A stretch of DNA of 64,000 bases. It comes from Cupriavidus basilensis OR16 (GTDB taxonomy: Bacteria > Pseudomonadota > Gammaproteobacteria > Burkholderiales > Burkholderiaceae). The stretch lies in the NCBI RefSeq assembly GCF_000243095.1, contig NZ_AHJE01000050.1, positions 1 through 64,000 of the forward strand. The letters run 5' to 3'. Below are positions 36,907 through 46,641 of this stretch, piece by piece. The notes below the pieces were generated by a model that ran no database searches, was not told the origin of the DNA, and saw nothing but the letters and a program-made list of their open reading frames with translations. Within the stretch, counting starts at the first letter, position 1. The number at the start of each line of letters is the position of its first letter. Position numbers and translations under genes: made by a program.

Positions 36907-37923
36907 TCACCCCGCCCGCAATTCCGCCCGCACCGAATGCGCGCGCCGATGCGCGCCCGGCGTCTGGCCCGTATGGCGGCGCACTAGGTTGCGGAAGGCG
37001 GACATATCCTGGTAGCCGCATTGTTCGGCAATGGCGGTCAGGCTGAGCGTGGAGACTTCTAGCAGATGGCAGGCGCGTTCAGCCCGCAAACGGTGCAGGA
37101 ACTGCAGCGGCGACATGCCCACAGTCTTCATGAAATGCCGCAGCAGCGTGCGTTCGCTGGTGGACGCCACCGCTGCCAGCCGGGGTAGGTCATACGGCTC
37201 GGCCAGATGCTGCTGCAGGTAGCGGCGCGCGCGCAGGGCCACGCTGAGGCGCGGGGCATCGCCAGTCTTCAGCCAGATGTTGACTGCCTCGCCGCGCTCG
37301 GGCTGGTCCAGCAGGGCGTTGCCCAGCGTGCGGGCCAGGGCGTTACCGGCGGTATGCGCCACCGCCTGCCGCAACAGCGCATGCATGCGATCCAGCGCGC
37401 GGGAACTGAGCAGGTTGCCGCTCTTGACCACTGGCTGGTCGGCCTGCAACCGTCGCGCGGGTTCGCACTGCCGCATCCAGTTGGCAATCAGCCACGGCAC
37501 CGCTAGCTTGCGCTGCGCCGGCAAATCCATGGCTACCAGAAGTGCCACTGCCGTGAACGGCGCCACCACCAGCGCGCCGCGCCTAGCAACTGCTGCAATG
37601 GCGGTGCGTTCGCGGTCCAATAGCGACAGCATATGTTCAAGCCCGGCGATGTGATCAAACAACGGTGGCGCGATCACCACCATGGCGTCCCTGCCTGCGC
37701 CGGCCAGTTCTTCCAGCGGCACGCACGGGCAGCGCAGCACGCTGGCCAGCGCCTGCCAGCGTTGCGGCTCGGCTACCGCCAGCCGCCAGCGAAAAGGCGC
37801 CGCCGTGCCGCGCCGCCGGCTTTGCATAGAGGCCAGGGTGTTGGCAATGTCCAGCATGTCGACCGCGGTGGAAAGGGCGGAGACAACGGCCGAGGGGTAG
37901 CACAGTAGATAGACGTCCGACAT
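36907..37923 (-). CDS. GlxA-type regulator (DJ-1/PfpI domain + AraC HTH)
   Basis: 338 residues. The N-terminal half is a DJ-1/PfpI-like ligand domain without the nucleophile elbow Cys. The C-terminal AraC DNA-binding domain includes LPRLAAVASTSERTLLRHF, SPLQFLHRLRAERACHLLE and IAEQCGYQDMSAFRNLVRRH. It diverges from the acylase gene 182 bp away and is the likely regulator of it. Confidence 0.9.
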   Translation of the reverse strand: MSDVYLLCYPSAVVSALSTAVDMLDIANTLASMQSRRRGTAAPFRWRLAVAEPQRWQALASVLRCPCVPLEELAGAGRDAMVVIAPPLFDHIAGLEHMLSLLDRERTAIAAVARRGALVVAPFTAVALLVAMDLPAQRKLAVPWLIANWMRQCEPARRLQADQPVVKSGNLLSSRALDRMHALLRQAVAHTAGNALARTLGNALLDQPERGEAVNIWLKTGDAPRLSVALRARRYLQQHLAEPYDLPRLAAVASTSERTLLRHFMKTVGMSPLQFLHRLRAERACHLLEVSTLSLTAIAEQCGYQDMSAFRNLVRRHTGQTPGAHRRAHSVRAELRAG

Positions 37924-38105
37924 GGCGCGGTGGATTGTAATTGGGAAAGTGCCTACCCGATGGCGGGAATGCCACCAATTGTGGCGGAATCCGCTCTACC
38001 TGTCACGGCCCCGATGCCCGACCATGTCAGCGGCACCATGGCGCGTCGCCTGTTGGCGCGCAACGTTCCATGGGCCCACACACACAAGAACGAGGAGACA
38101 ACACA

Positions 38106-40517
38106 ATGAAGCAACGCATCGTGCGCGGCGCGACCGCACTTGGCGGCGCCGTGCTGGCGGCCGCCACCCTGGGCGGCTGCGCCACCGCAGGCAGCGACAG
38201 CGCCAACTGGAGCGAAGGCGGACTCAACGCCGAGATCCGCCGCACCGCCTATGGCATTCCCCATATCAAGGCAAACGACTACGCCAGCCTGGCCTTTGGC
38301 ATGGGCTACGCATACGCGCAGGACAACGTCTGCCTGATGGCCGACCAGGTCGTCACGGTCAGCGGCGATCGCTCGCGCGTGTTCGGCCCCGACGAAAGTA
38401 CCGAAGTGTCATTCAAGCGCATCAAGAACAGCGAATCCGACCCATTCTTCCGTGCCATCATCGATGACGACGCCCTGCGCGCCGGCTACGCGCAGGCCTC
38501 GCCAGAGGCGCGCGAACTGCTGCGCGGCTATATCGCCGGCTACAACCGCTACCTGCGCGATACCCCGCCCGCCCAACGCCCGGCTGGCTGCCGCAACGCT
38601 GACTGGGTGCGGCCCGTTACCGCCATCGACATGTTCCGCCTGGCCGAGGAGAAGAGCATCCAAGCCAGCGCCGGCGCGCTGGCAGCGGGCATTGTCGCCG
38701 CCGTGCCGCCCAGGGCTGCGGGCAGTGCCAAGACCGTGCAGCAGGCGGGGGCGGTGGACGTAGCCAACATCGACTTCGAAGCCGTCAACAACGACCTGCA
38801 GCTGCTGGACCCGCCGATCGGCAGCAACGGCTGGGCCTTTGGCAAGGAAGCCACCACGAATGGGCGCGGCCTGCTGCTGGGAAATCCGCATTTTCCGTGG
38901 ACCACCACCAATCGTTTTTTTGAAGCGCACCTGACCGTACCGGGCAAGCTGGACGTCATGGGCGCGTCCATTGCATCGTTCCCCATCATCAGCATCGGCT
39001 TCAACAAGGACGTGGCCTGGACGCACACCGTGTCCACCGCCCGCCGTTTCACGCTGTATGAACTGAAACTGGCCGAAGGCGACCCCACCACCTACCTGGT
39101 GGACGGCGCGCCGCGCAAGATGACCCCACGCACCGTCAGTTATGCGGCAAAACTGCCCGACGGCCGTACCGAGCAGCGCTCGCACACCTTCTACATGACC
39201 GAGTACGGCCCGGTGCTGTCCATGCCATCGGCCGGCCTGCCGTGGTCCGCGCAAAAAGCCTACACGCTGCGCGACGCCAACCGCAACAACACGCGCTCGG
39301 TCGACACCTGGCTGGATATCGGCCGCGCGCGCGACGTGGCTGGCATCCGCACCGCCATTGGCCGCCTGGGCATTCCGTGGGTCAACACCATTGCCACCGA
39401 CCGCGAAGGCCGCGCCATGTTTGCCGACGTATCCGTCGCGCCCAACGTATCGGCCGCCATGCTCAAGCAATGCGCGCCGGCCGGCGACAGCGCCGCGCTG
39501 GCCACCAAGCTGATGCAGGGCACCGGCATGGTCCTGCTGGACGGCACGCGGGCTAGCTGCAACTGGACGGTGGACGCGGCATCGCCAGTACCGGGGCTGA
39601 CGGCCCCCAACGCCATGCCCGTGCTGGTACGCGATGACTATGTCGCCAACAGCAATGACAGCTCGTGGCTGTCTAACCCCAGCCAGAAGCTGACCGGCTT
39701 CTCACCAGTGCTGGGTCCCACCGAGGTTGCGCAACGCCTGCGCACACGCGTTGGCCTGATGGAAATCGGCCGCCGCCTCTCGGGCGAGGACGGCCTGCCC
39801 GGTAACCGCTTTGACGTGCCCGGCCTGCAGGCCGTGCTGTTCCGCGACCGCAACCTCTCAGGCGAACTCGTGCTGGATGACCTGCTCAATGCCTGCCTCG
39901 GCACCAAAGACGCCGACCTGAGCGACGGCTGCGCTGCGCTGCGCAAGTGGGACCGCCACAGCAACCTCGATAGCCGCGCCGCACCGCTGTTCCGCGAGTT
40001 TTGGATGCGCGCCAGCAAGATCCCCAAGGTCTACGCCATCGAGTTCAACTCCACCGATCCGGTCAACACCCCACGCGGACTGCGCATGCGCGATGAGTCT
40101 GTACGCACCGAGGTCTTCAAGGCACTGAAGGACGCCGTGCAAGCCATGCGCACTGCCGGCTTTGCGCTGGATGCGCCGCTGGGCCAAGTGCAGGCCGCCA
40201 CGGCGCCGACTGGACGCATCGCCCTGCACGGCGGTGAGGAATACGAAGGCGTGCTCAACAAGTTGCAAAGCACCCCGGTGTCGGACAAGGGGCTGCAGGT
40301 CTACTTTGGGACCAGCTACGTGCAGACCGTAGGCTTTGACGAGCAAGGGCCGGTCGCCGAGGCGCTGCTGGTGTACGGCCAGTCTGTAGATCAGCAGTCT
40401 GCGCATGCCTTTGACCAGATGGCGGAGTATTCCGCCAAGCGGTGGGTGCGGCTGCCGTTCAGCGAGCAGGCAATTGCGGCGGACCCACAGTTGAAGGTAA
40501 CGCAGCTGAGCCAGTAA
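38106..40517 (+). CDS. Penicillin/N-acyl-homoserine-lactone acylase family protein
   Basis: 803 residues, Ntn-hydrolase. A signal peptide with a lipobox-like LGGC at about residue 23 suggests a periplasmic or lipid-anchored protein. The autoproteolysis site is IGSNGWAFGKEAT near residue 240, where Ser becomes the N-terminal nucleophile of the beta chain; downstream GNPHFPW is the usual conserved motif. PvdQ/QuiP relatives cleave acyl-homoserine lactones or acyl side chains. The ATG at 38106 follows GAGGAGA. The divergent GlxA gene may regulate it. Confidence 0.88.
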   Translation: MKQRIVRGATALGGAVLAAATLGGCATAGSDSANWSEGGLNAEIRRTAYGIPHIKANDYASLAFGMGYAYAQDNVCLMADQVVTVSGDRSRVFGPDESTEVSFKRIKNSESDPFFRAIIDDDALRAGYAQASPEARELLRGYIAGYNRYLRDTPPAQRPAGCRNADWVRPVTAIDMFRLAEEKSIQASAGALAAGIVAAVPPRAAGSAKTVQQAGAVDVANIDFEAVNNDLQLLDPPIGSNGWAFGKEATTNGRGLLLGNPHFPWTTTNRFFEAHLTVPGKLDVMGASIASFPIISIGFNKDVAWTHTVSTARRFTLYELKLAEGDPTTYLVDGAPRKMTPRTVSYAAKLPDGRTEQRSHTFYMTEYGPVLSMPSAGLPWSAQKAYTLRDANRNNTRSVDTWLDIGRARDVAGIRTAIGRLGIPWVNTIATDREGRAMFADVSVAPNVSAAMLKQCAPAGDSAALATKLMQGTGMVLLDGTRASCNWTVDAASPVPGLTAPNAMPVLVRDDYVANSNDSSWLSNPSQKLTGFSPVLGPTEVAQRLRTRVGLMEIGRRLSGEDGLPGNRFDVPGLQAVLFRDRNLSGELVLDDLLNACLGTKDADLSDGCAALRKWDRHSNLDSRAAPLFREFWMRASKIPKVYAIEFNSTDPVNTPRGLRMRDESVRTEVFKALKDAVQAMRTAGFALDAPLGQVQAATAPTGRIALHGGEEYEGVLNKLQSTPVSDKGLQVYFGTSYVQTVGFDEQGPVAEALLVYGQSVDQQSAHAFDQMAEYSAKRWVRLPFSEQAIAADPQLKVTQLSQ

Positions 40518-40585
40518 CCCGGCGGCGTTGGAAGCGGGGCCGCCGGCCCCGCGCCGCCAGGTGTTTCCGCACCAGCAAAAGGTGG

Positions 40586-40852
40586 GCGCTTCTGACGGTA
40601 AAAGCGACGGTAAGGGCCTATGCCGGTCACCGTGTGCCGCTGGAGCCGTTCACCGTCCATGACCTACGCCATACCGGATCGACGCTGCTCAACCGCGATT
40701 GGATCGAGAAGTGCCTGGCGCACGAGGAGGGACGTTCGTCGCGCTCGGTCTACAACAAGGCCGAGTACGCAGATCAGCGGCGCCACATGCTGCAGGAGCG
40801 GGCCGACATGGTCGATGCCTGGATCGATGGTCGGACACTCGTGCGACGCTGA
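40586..40852 (+). pseudogene. C-terminal fragment of a tyrosine integrase
   Basis: LLTVKATVRAYAGHRVPLEP, then VHDLRHTGSTLL (the H-x-x-R box), a small deletion, and CLAHEEGRSSRSVYNKAEYA with the catalytic Tyr. The rest of the recombinase is gone. It lies directly after the acylase gene. Confidence 0.8.
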
Positions 40853-41195
40853 TGCCCGAGAACGTGTCGGTGCCGGTGCTATCCCATCCACACGAACATC
40901 CACACCGGCACGTTGCATATTGGAATCAGCATCCGCTGGGGCCCAAAACGCTACAAGAAATGGCGACGTCCATAGGACTTGCGCCTCTCACTTGGCGTCA
41001 CCGAATCGCTCGCCACTGTCGGTGGGGAGGGCGCCTGCGGCAGCAGGAATAGAGCGAGGACCAGCAGGCAGCAGTGCGAGCAGGTACACGAAAAATGGCT
41101 TGCTTTGCGGAGGCTCGGGCGGACGCATATTCTGTCCGCAGATCGACTTACGGCTATCCGCCTTTTCGGGAAGAAGGGCTGGCTCGAAGGGCGAC
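40853..41195. other. Intergenic stretch, nothing recognised
   Basis: 343 bp between the integrase stub and the AraC stop. No coding or structured feature I can support. Confidence 0.5.
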
Positions 41196-42227
41196 TCAGC
41201 GATCCGCGCTGCGTGCCAGCGACTCACGACGAACAACCGACGGTGGCTTCCCGAACCAGCGCTGACAGGCTCGGGTCAGCACGGACTGGTCCGCGAAGTC
41301 CAGCAACTGCGCCACCTGCGAAAGGCCGATGTCCGCTTGCGCGAGCAGTTGGCCAGCAAGTTCGCATCGCGCAGTGTCCTTCAGGATCTCGAAGGTCTGC
41401 CCGTCCTCCTGGAGCCGTCGTTGCAGGGTGCGCGGATGCAGGCGCAGCACGCGCGCGACGACCACGAGGTTGACCGGTCCCAGCCTCATCTGGGTGCGCA
41501 AGGTCTGGAGCACATGGTCGGTCAGCGAAGCCTTTACCCGCGGCGCCGCCGCGACGAGGTAGCGCTCGACGAAGGCCTGGAGCTGATCGTTCTGTCGGGG
41601 AAGCTGTCTGCGCCACGCGACCGATTCCACCAGGATGCCGTCGAACGTTGACCGGAAGCAGGGGACCAGCCCCAAGTGTTCCAGGTACTGGCGCTTGCTG
41701 CCCGCCGGCGCGTGGCGGAAGTGAACCTCCGCGGGGCCTACCTCTCCGTCCGACAGTATGCGAACTACCTTGCAGATGTGACTCACTGCGTGCTCGGTTG
41801 CCTGGGGCAGCAGCGGCAGGTCCGGCAGCAGAAAGCGCAATCCGACCTGCTCGTGCGACGATCCGTGGGCCTCGCGCACCTCAACGGCAATACCCGGCGC
41901 ATGGTAGTGCATGTGCCGGCCTGCCATCAGAATGCCGTCCCGAACGCTGCGGGCCGACTGGATGGCCAGCCACAGCACCCCCAGAAAGCTGGGGTCTTTC
42001 GCATCGGAAAGGCGCAGTCCGAAGTCGGGCAAGCCCAACTCCATGGCACCGATCTCGATGGCCTGCAGCACGTTTCGATAGGGCAGGTACCGATCCGGGT
42101 CATTGAGCGAGCTTACGTCGAGGCCTGCTTTGGCGAGCAACGCGTGCGGATCTCCGCCGAGCGACTGTACCAGGGACGAGTAACGCTCCAATGCCGCGGC
42201 GCGAACGAGGTTGTGATGAATCGTCAT
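41196..42227 (-). CDS. AraC-family regulator
   Basis: 343 residues from ATG 42227 (an upstream start would add eight residues). It has a PF12625-like N-domain (YSSLVQSLGGDPHALLAKAG) and a C-terminal helix-turn-helix (VVVARVLRLHPRTLQRRLQE, LSQVAQLLDFADQSVLTRAC). It is divergent from the 2-hydroxyacid dehydrogenase and likely controls the 42.3-46.3-kb catabolic set. Confidence 0.88.
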   Translation of the reverse strand: MTIHHNLVRAAALERYSSLVQSLGGDPHALLAKAGLDVSSLNDPDRYLPYRNVLQAIEIGAMELGLPDFGLRLSDAKDPSFLGVLWLAIQSARSVRDGILMAGRHMHYHAPGIAVEVREAHGSSHEQVGLRFLLPDLPLLPQATEHAVSHICKVVRILSDGEVGPAEVHFRHAPAGSKRQYLEHLGLVPCFRSTFDGILVESVAWRRQLPRQNDQLQAFVERYLVAAAPRVKASLTDHVLQTLRTQMRLGPVNLVVVARVLRLHPRTLQRRLQEDGQTFEILKDTARCELAGQLLAQADIGLSQVAQLLDFADQSVLTRACQRWFGKPPSVVRRESLARSADR

Positions 42228-42299
42228 CCACGAAGTGTCGCATGGGATCAAAGAATTGTCACATAGGCCTCAAAAGGCCCGCCCTAGGAAGGACTTGAA

Positions 42300-43303
42300 A
42301 TGAGCGCTGGCACGACCGCCGCGCACAAGCCCCTCATCGCCCTCTCGCGGCGTTTCCCCGACGCCTCGCTGGCGATCCTGCGCGAACTCGGCGAGGTCCG
42401 TATGCCCGCCGAGCGCGAGGAAGGCGGCGACCTGGCCCCGCTGTTCGAGCATGCCGATTGCGTGCTCGCCATCCCCGGCGATCGCATCGATGCCACGCTG
42501 CTCGCGGCGTGCACGCGGCTGCGGTTCGTCATCACGATCAGCGCGGGCTTTGACCACATCGACCTGCAGGCCTGCACCGCGCGCGGTATCCGGGTGGCCC
42601 ACACGCCCGGCGCGGTGTGCGCCGCCACTGCCGACATGGCCTTCGGCTTGCTGCTTGCAGCTTCGCGCCGCATCGTGGAGGCCGACGCTTTCGTGCGTGC
42701 CGGCCGCTGGGTCGGACAACTCTCGCCGCTGCCCGGCCAGGACGTTCACCACAGGCGCATGGGCATCATCGGCCTCGGCCGCATCGGGGCGCTGCTGGCC
42801 CGGCGCGCCCGGGGCTTCGACATGAACGTGTGCTACCACAGCCGGCGCCGCGTGAGCGAGCAGGAGGAAGCAGCGCTCGGCGTGTGCTGGCTGCCGCTTG
42901 ACGAGTTGCTCGCCCAAAGCGACGCGGTGATGGTGCAGGTGCCCTATGGACCTGCCACGCACCACCTCGTCGGCACTCGCGAGCTGTCGTTGATGAAAAA
43001 GACCGCCGTGCTGGTCAACACCGCACGCGGCGGCGTCGTCGACGACGCCTCCCTGGCCGCCGCCCTGCGCGAGGGCCGCATTGCCGCCGCCGGCGGCTCG
43101 ACGTGACCGAGGGGGAGCCGAAGGTGCACCCCGAATTACTGACGTTACCCAACGTCGTGCTGACACCTCACCTCGGCGCGGCCACGCACGAGACACACCA
43201 GCAAATGGCGCGGGAGGCTTTCCAGAACCTGGTTGGCGCGCTGCGCGGCGCGCCGTTGGCCAATTGCCTCAACCCCGAGGCACAGGCGCCGGCTCAATCC
43301 TGA
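42300..43303 (+). pseudogene. D-2-hydroxyacid dehydrogenase (GhrA/B-like), frameshifted
   Basis: NAD(P)-binding GLGRIGALLARRARGF, catalytic Arg in VNTARGGVVDD and, in the second frame, LTPHLGAATHET with the catalytic His. The shift occurs at AAAGGST (about 43095-43105) where a family member would read AAAGLDV. Everything needed is present apart from the frame. It would reduce glyoxylate or hydroxypyruvate-like acids. Confidence 0.85.
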
Positions 43304-43335
43304 CTTTTACTGCTCATCAACTATTTGGACCCAGC

Positions 43336-44034
43336 ATGAACATCCCTTCGCTCCAAGCCCACACCAGCCCCGAAGAGTGGCAACTGCGCGTCGAACTCGC
43401 CGCGCTCTACCGCGCGACAGCGCTCTACGGCTGGACGGACCTGGTCGTCACCCACATCAGTGCGCGGGTTCCAGGCAAGGACCATCACTTTCTAATCAAT
43501 CCCTACGGGCTGATGTTCGACGAGATCACCGCGTCGTCGCTGATCAAGGTGGATGCGCAATGCAACAAACTCCACGAGTCGCCGTTCCCGGTCAACCCCG
43601 CCGGGTTCACGACCCGCGCCGGCGTCGCAGTGAGCGCACAGCGCGAAGGCCTGCTGCCGATCTCCCAGCAATCCACGCTGGTGCTGCACAGCCTTGGGTA
43701 CCACGACTATGAAGGCATTGCGCTGCGCCCCGACGAGCAGCCCAGGCTCCAGGCCGATCTGGGCGACAACAACTATCTCATCCTGCGCAACCACGGCTTG
43801 CTGACGGTAGGCGCTAGCGTGGCGGAGACATTCGTGTCCATGTACTTCCTCGAGACCTGCTGCCAGATCCAGATCTCGGCACAGGCCGGCGGCGAGCTGA
43901 TTCGCGTTGACCCGAACATTCAGCGCAACGTACGGGAAGTGGTCCGCACGGGAACCTCCGGGCAGGGTGCGCAGATCGCCTGGCCGGCAGTGCTGCGCAA
44001 GCTGGACCGGATCGACCCCAGCTACAAGAACTGA
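43336..44034 (+). CDS. Class II aldolase/adducin protein lacking its metal-binding segment
   Basis: 232 residues. Family features SPEEWQLRVELAALYRAT, DLVVTHISARVPG, NPYGLMFDEITASSLI and LRNHGLLTVG are present. At NPAGFT-TRAGVAVSAQ about 20 residues are missing in frame, the stretch that normally carries the HxH zinc ligands. The product is probably inactive although the reading frame is open. It follows the dehydrogenase by 32 bp. Confidence 0.8.
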   Translation: MNIPSLQAHTSPEEWQLRVELAALYRATALYGWTDLVVTHISARVPGKDHHFLINPYGLMFDEITASSLIKVDAQCNKLHESPFPVNPAGFTTRAGVAVSAQREGLLPISQQSTLVLHSLGYHDYEGIALRPDEQPRLQADLGDNNYLILRNHGLLTVGASVAETFVSMYFLETCCQIQISAQAGGELIRVDPNIQRNVREVVRTGTSGQGAQIAWPAVLRKLDRIDPSYKN

Positions 44035-44078
44035 GCATTTGCATGGAATGGAGACAACGATGCGCAGACAACGATGAG

Positions 44079-44306
44079 CGCGAACCCCACTCAAAGCCCG
44101 CTGAGCCGCTTCACGCGGTTAGACCAAAGCACCACCCCAACGTGGCCGCGACGCTGCTGCAGCCGTTCGTGAGCGAGGAAAACCACTGGACGGTCAGTGA
44201 AACGCTGCCCATCAGCGAGTTCGAGCCAATGGTGCGCCACGTGTTCGCCCGGCCGCGTAACGGTGTCTACAAAGCAGCAATGGACAAAAACCAGGCCGCT
44301 CGATAA
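44079..44306 (+). pseudogene. Unrecognised gene remnant
   Basis: A start-like segment MSANPTQSPLSRFTRL and, in another frame, HPNVAATLLQPFVSEENHWT ... FARPRNGVYKAAMD look like two ends of one protein joined with a shift. I do not recognise the family. It sits in line between the aldolase and the symporter. Confidence 0.35.
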
Positions 44307-44345
44307 CGCAGGGCCCAGCTACATAACGATAACCAGGAGACACTC

Positions 44346-45248
44346 ATGCAAGAAAGCGGGCTGTCCACGATCGCACTCCCGGTGGCCTTGGCCATCATTA
44401 TGCTGGGCTTGGGCCTGCACCTGCGCCTTGAAGACTTCAAGCGCATCCTCGTCCAGCCCAAGGCCATCGCCATGGGACTGCTGGCGCAAGTGCTGTTGCT
44501 GCCCGCACTGTGCTTTTTCATCTGCAAGGCCTTCGGCGTTTCGGCCGAACTGTCGGTGGGCCTGATGCTGCTGGCCGCATCGCCAGGCGGCACCACGGCC
44601 AACCTGTTCTCGCACCTGTTCAAGGGCGACGTTGCGTTGAACATCTCGCTAACCGCCATCAACAGCGTGCTGGCCATCGTGACGATTCCGACCATCGTCA
44701 ACTTCGCCCTCAGCCAGTTCATGGGCGGTCAGGCCTATATCCCGCTGCAGTTCCAGAAGACGATGGAAGTCATCGCGCTGGTGCTCGCGCCGGTGGCCAT
44801 CGGCATGTTCATCCATGCGAAGCTGCCGAGCTTCTCGAAAACGATGGACAAGCCGGTCAAGATCGCGTCGTCGCTGATTCTGGTGCTGCTGATCGTGTCA
44901 ATCGTGGTGAAGGAATGGGTCGTGATCTCCACCAACTTCCAGATCGTGGGCGCGGCGTGCCTGGTCTTCAACCTGGCGAGCCTGCTGGTCGGCTACCTTA
45001 TCGGCAAGACCGTCCGCCTGACCGAAGGGCAGAACCGCGCTATCGCGTTCGAGATTGGCGTCCACAACGGCGCGCTGGCAATCTACCTGGCGCTGGTCGT
45101 GCTCAAGAACGGCACGATGTCGCTCCCGGCCGCGATCTACAGCCTGTTGATGTATTTCACCGCGGCGACGTTCGGCTGGTGGGTGGTGCGTAAGGGCGCC
45201 GGTAGCGCAGTGGCCGCGAAGTGCGCTTCTCCGGCAAGTCAAAAGTGA
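44346..45248 (+). CDS. BASS-family (bile acid:sodium symporter-like) transporter
   Basis: 300 residues with 9-10 membrane spans. Family signatures are GLHLRLEDFKRIL, ASPGGTTANLFSHLFKGDVA and EIGVHNGALAIYLAL. Bacterial members import carboxylates such as pantoate, keto acids or aromatic acids. RBS AGGAGA lies 6 nt before the ATG. It is intact inside a damaged cluster. Confidence 0.88.
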   Translation: MQESGLSTIALPVALAIIMLGLGLHLRLEDFKRILVQPKAIAMGLLAQVLLLPALCFFICKAFGVSAELSVGLMLLAASPGGTTANLFSHLFKGDVALNISLTAINSVLAIVTIPTIVNFALSQFMGGQAYIPLQFQKTMEVIALVLAPVAIGMFIHAKLPSFSKTMDKPVKIASSLILVLLIVSIVVKEWVVISTNFQIVGAACLVFNLASLLVGYLIGKTVRLTEGQNRAIAFEIGVHNGALAIYLALVVLKNGTMSLPAAIYSLLMYFTAATFGWWVVRKGAGSAVAAKCASPASQK

Positions 45249-45382
45249 AGATCGCACGGCTATCAGAAAATGACAAAATTCTGACGTGATGTAGCAACGG
45301 GATTGTGGGCGTTATGGGCATGCTTTGGCAACGCGGCAAGGCATCTACCTGGCCATCACCCAAACAGGAGACTGAAAACAAC

Positions 45383-46320
45383 ATGAAGCAAAAACCGTGG
45401 CTCGCCAGCTATGGCGCCATTCCGCACGAGATCAATCCCGACGCCTGCCCATCGCTAGTGGAGCTGTTCGACGAAGGCATGCGCGAGCATGCCGCGCGCC
45501 CCGCGTTTACCTGCCTCGGGCGCACGCTGACCTATCGCGATGTCGATCAGCAGTCGCGGGCACTGGCGGCCTACCTGCAGTCGGAGTCAGGGGTGCGCAA
45601 GGGCGACCGCGTCGCCGTGATGTTGCCGAACCTGATCGCGTTCCCGATCGCTCTGATCGCGATCGCGCGGTTAGGCGCGATCCAGGTCAACGTCAACCCG
45701 CTCTATACGGCGCGCGAACTGGAGCATCAGCTCAGTGATGCCGGGGCGGAGACCATCATCGTGTTCGGTGGCGGTGCGGCCACGGTGGCGGAAGTGATGC
45801 CGCGCACGGCGATCCGGCAAGTCATTCTCGTCGGTGCAGCCGAGCAGGGCGGCATCGACGGCGCAGTCGGATTCGAAGCAGCGCTGGCGCAAGGCGCGAA
45901 GCTGCCGCTGGAGCGTGTGGCAGTGACCGGCGACGACCTGATCTTCCTGCAGTACACGGGTGGAACCACTGGCCTGTCCAAGGGCGCGGCGCTCTCGCAC
46001 CGCAACCTGATCGCGAACGTCATGCAGTTCAAGGCGATCTCGCCGGACAACCTTGTCCCGGGTGGCGAAGTCGTGGTGACGGCAATTCCGCTGTACCACA
46101 TCTTCGCGCTAACGGTGAACTTCCTCACTTGCTTTTCGATCGGCGCCCACAACTGGCTCGTGCCCAATCCGCGCGACATGGATGCCTTCATTGACGTCCT
46201 CAAGGCCGCGCGCTGCACGGTCGGCTGACGGCATACAAGGTGCCGAAGCTGATCGAATTTGTCGACAGCCTGCCCAAGTCCACTGTCGGCAAGGTGTTGC
46301 GCCGCGAACTGCGGAACTGA
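45383..46320 (+). pseudogene. Long-chain acyl-CoA ligase with about 240 codons deleted
   Basis: The N-terminal part is intact through YTGGTTGLSKGAALSHRN and FALTVNFLTCFSIG to KAARCTVG. The frame then hits TGA and, from 46228, the DNA resumes at LTAYKVPKLIEFVDSLPKST ... KVLRRELRN, the extreme C-terminus with the A10 Lys. The catalytic middle is absent. It is a paralogue of the 15.5-kb ligase. Confidence 0.9.
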
Positions 46321-46339
46321 CGTCGAGCCGATGAAGTAT

Positions 46340-46620
46340 CGGATGGCCCTCTGACAGGTTTCCAGTCCGCGACGTCCGGGGCCCGCGAAAGGCAATCCCC
46401 GATGGCAAACTTTCGCTTTGACAGAATGGACTCCACGACCGTGAATAGTCTTTGGCTGATATCGATTGCACTGGCCATCGGCACAAGTTCCTCGTCGTAG
46501 ACAACGAGGCGGCGTGCCGCACATGGGCCAAATGAGATCTGCCCAGCAGCTAACGAGAACCATTGCTGCACAAGTGCATTGCCTTCCGGATCTTCAGGGA
46601 GCCAAGAGTAGGTCTTTTGG
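46340..46620 (-). pseudogene. Glutathione S-transferase C-domain fragment
   Basis: YSWLPEDPEGNALVQQWFSL, RLVVYDEELVPMASAIDISQ and LFTVVESILSKRKFAIGD resemble the helical C-terminal domain of GSTs. The thioredoxin domain is missing, and the end diverges after SRAPDVAD. Confidence 0.6.
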
Positions 46621-46641
46621 TTGTCATGGTGTTCGTCCACA

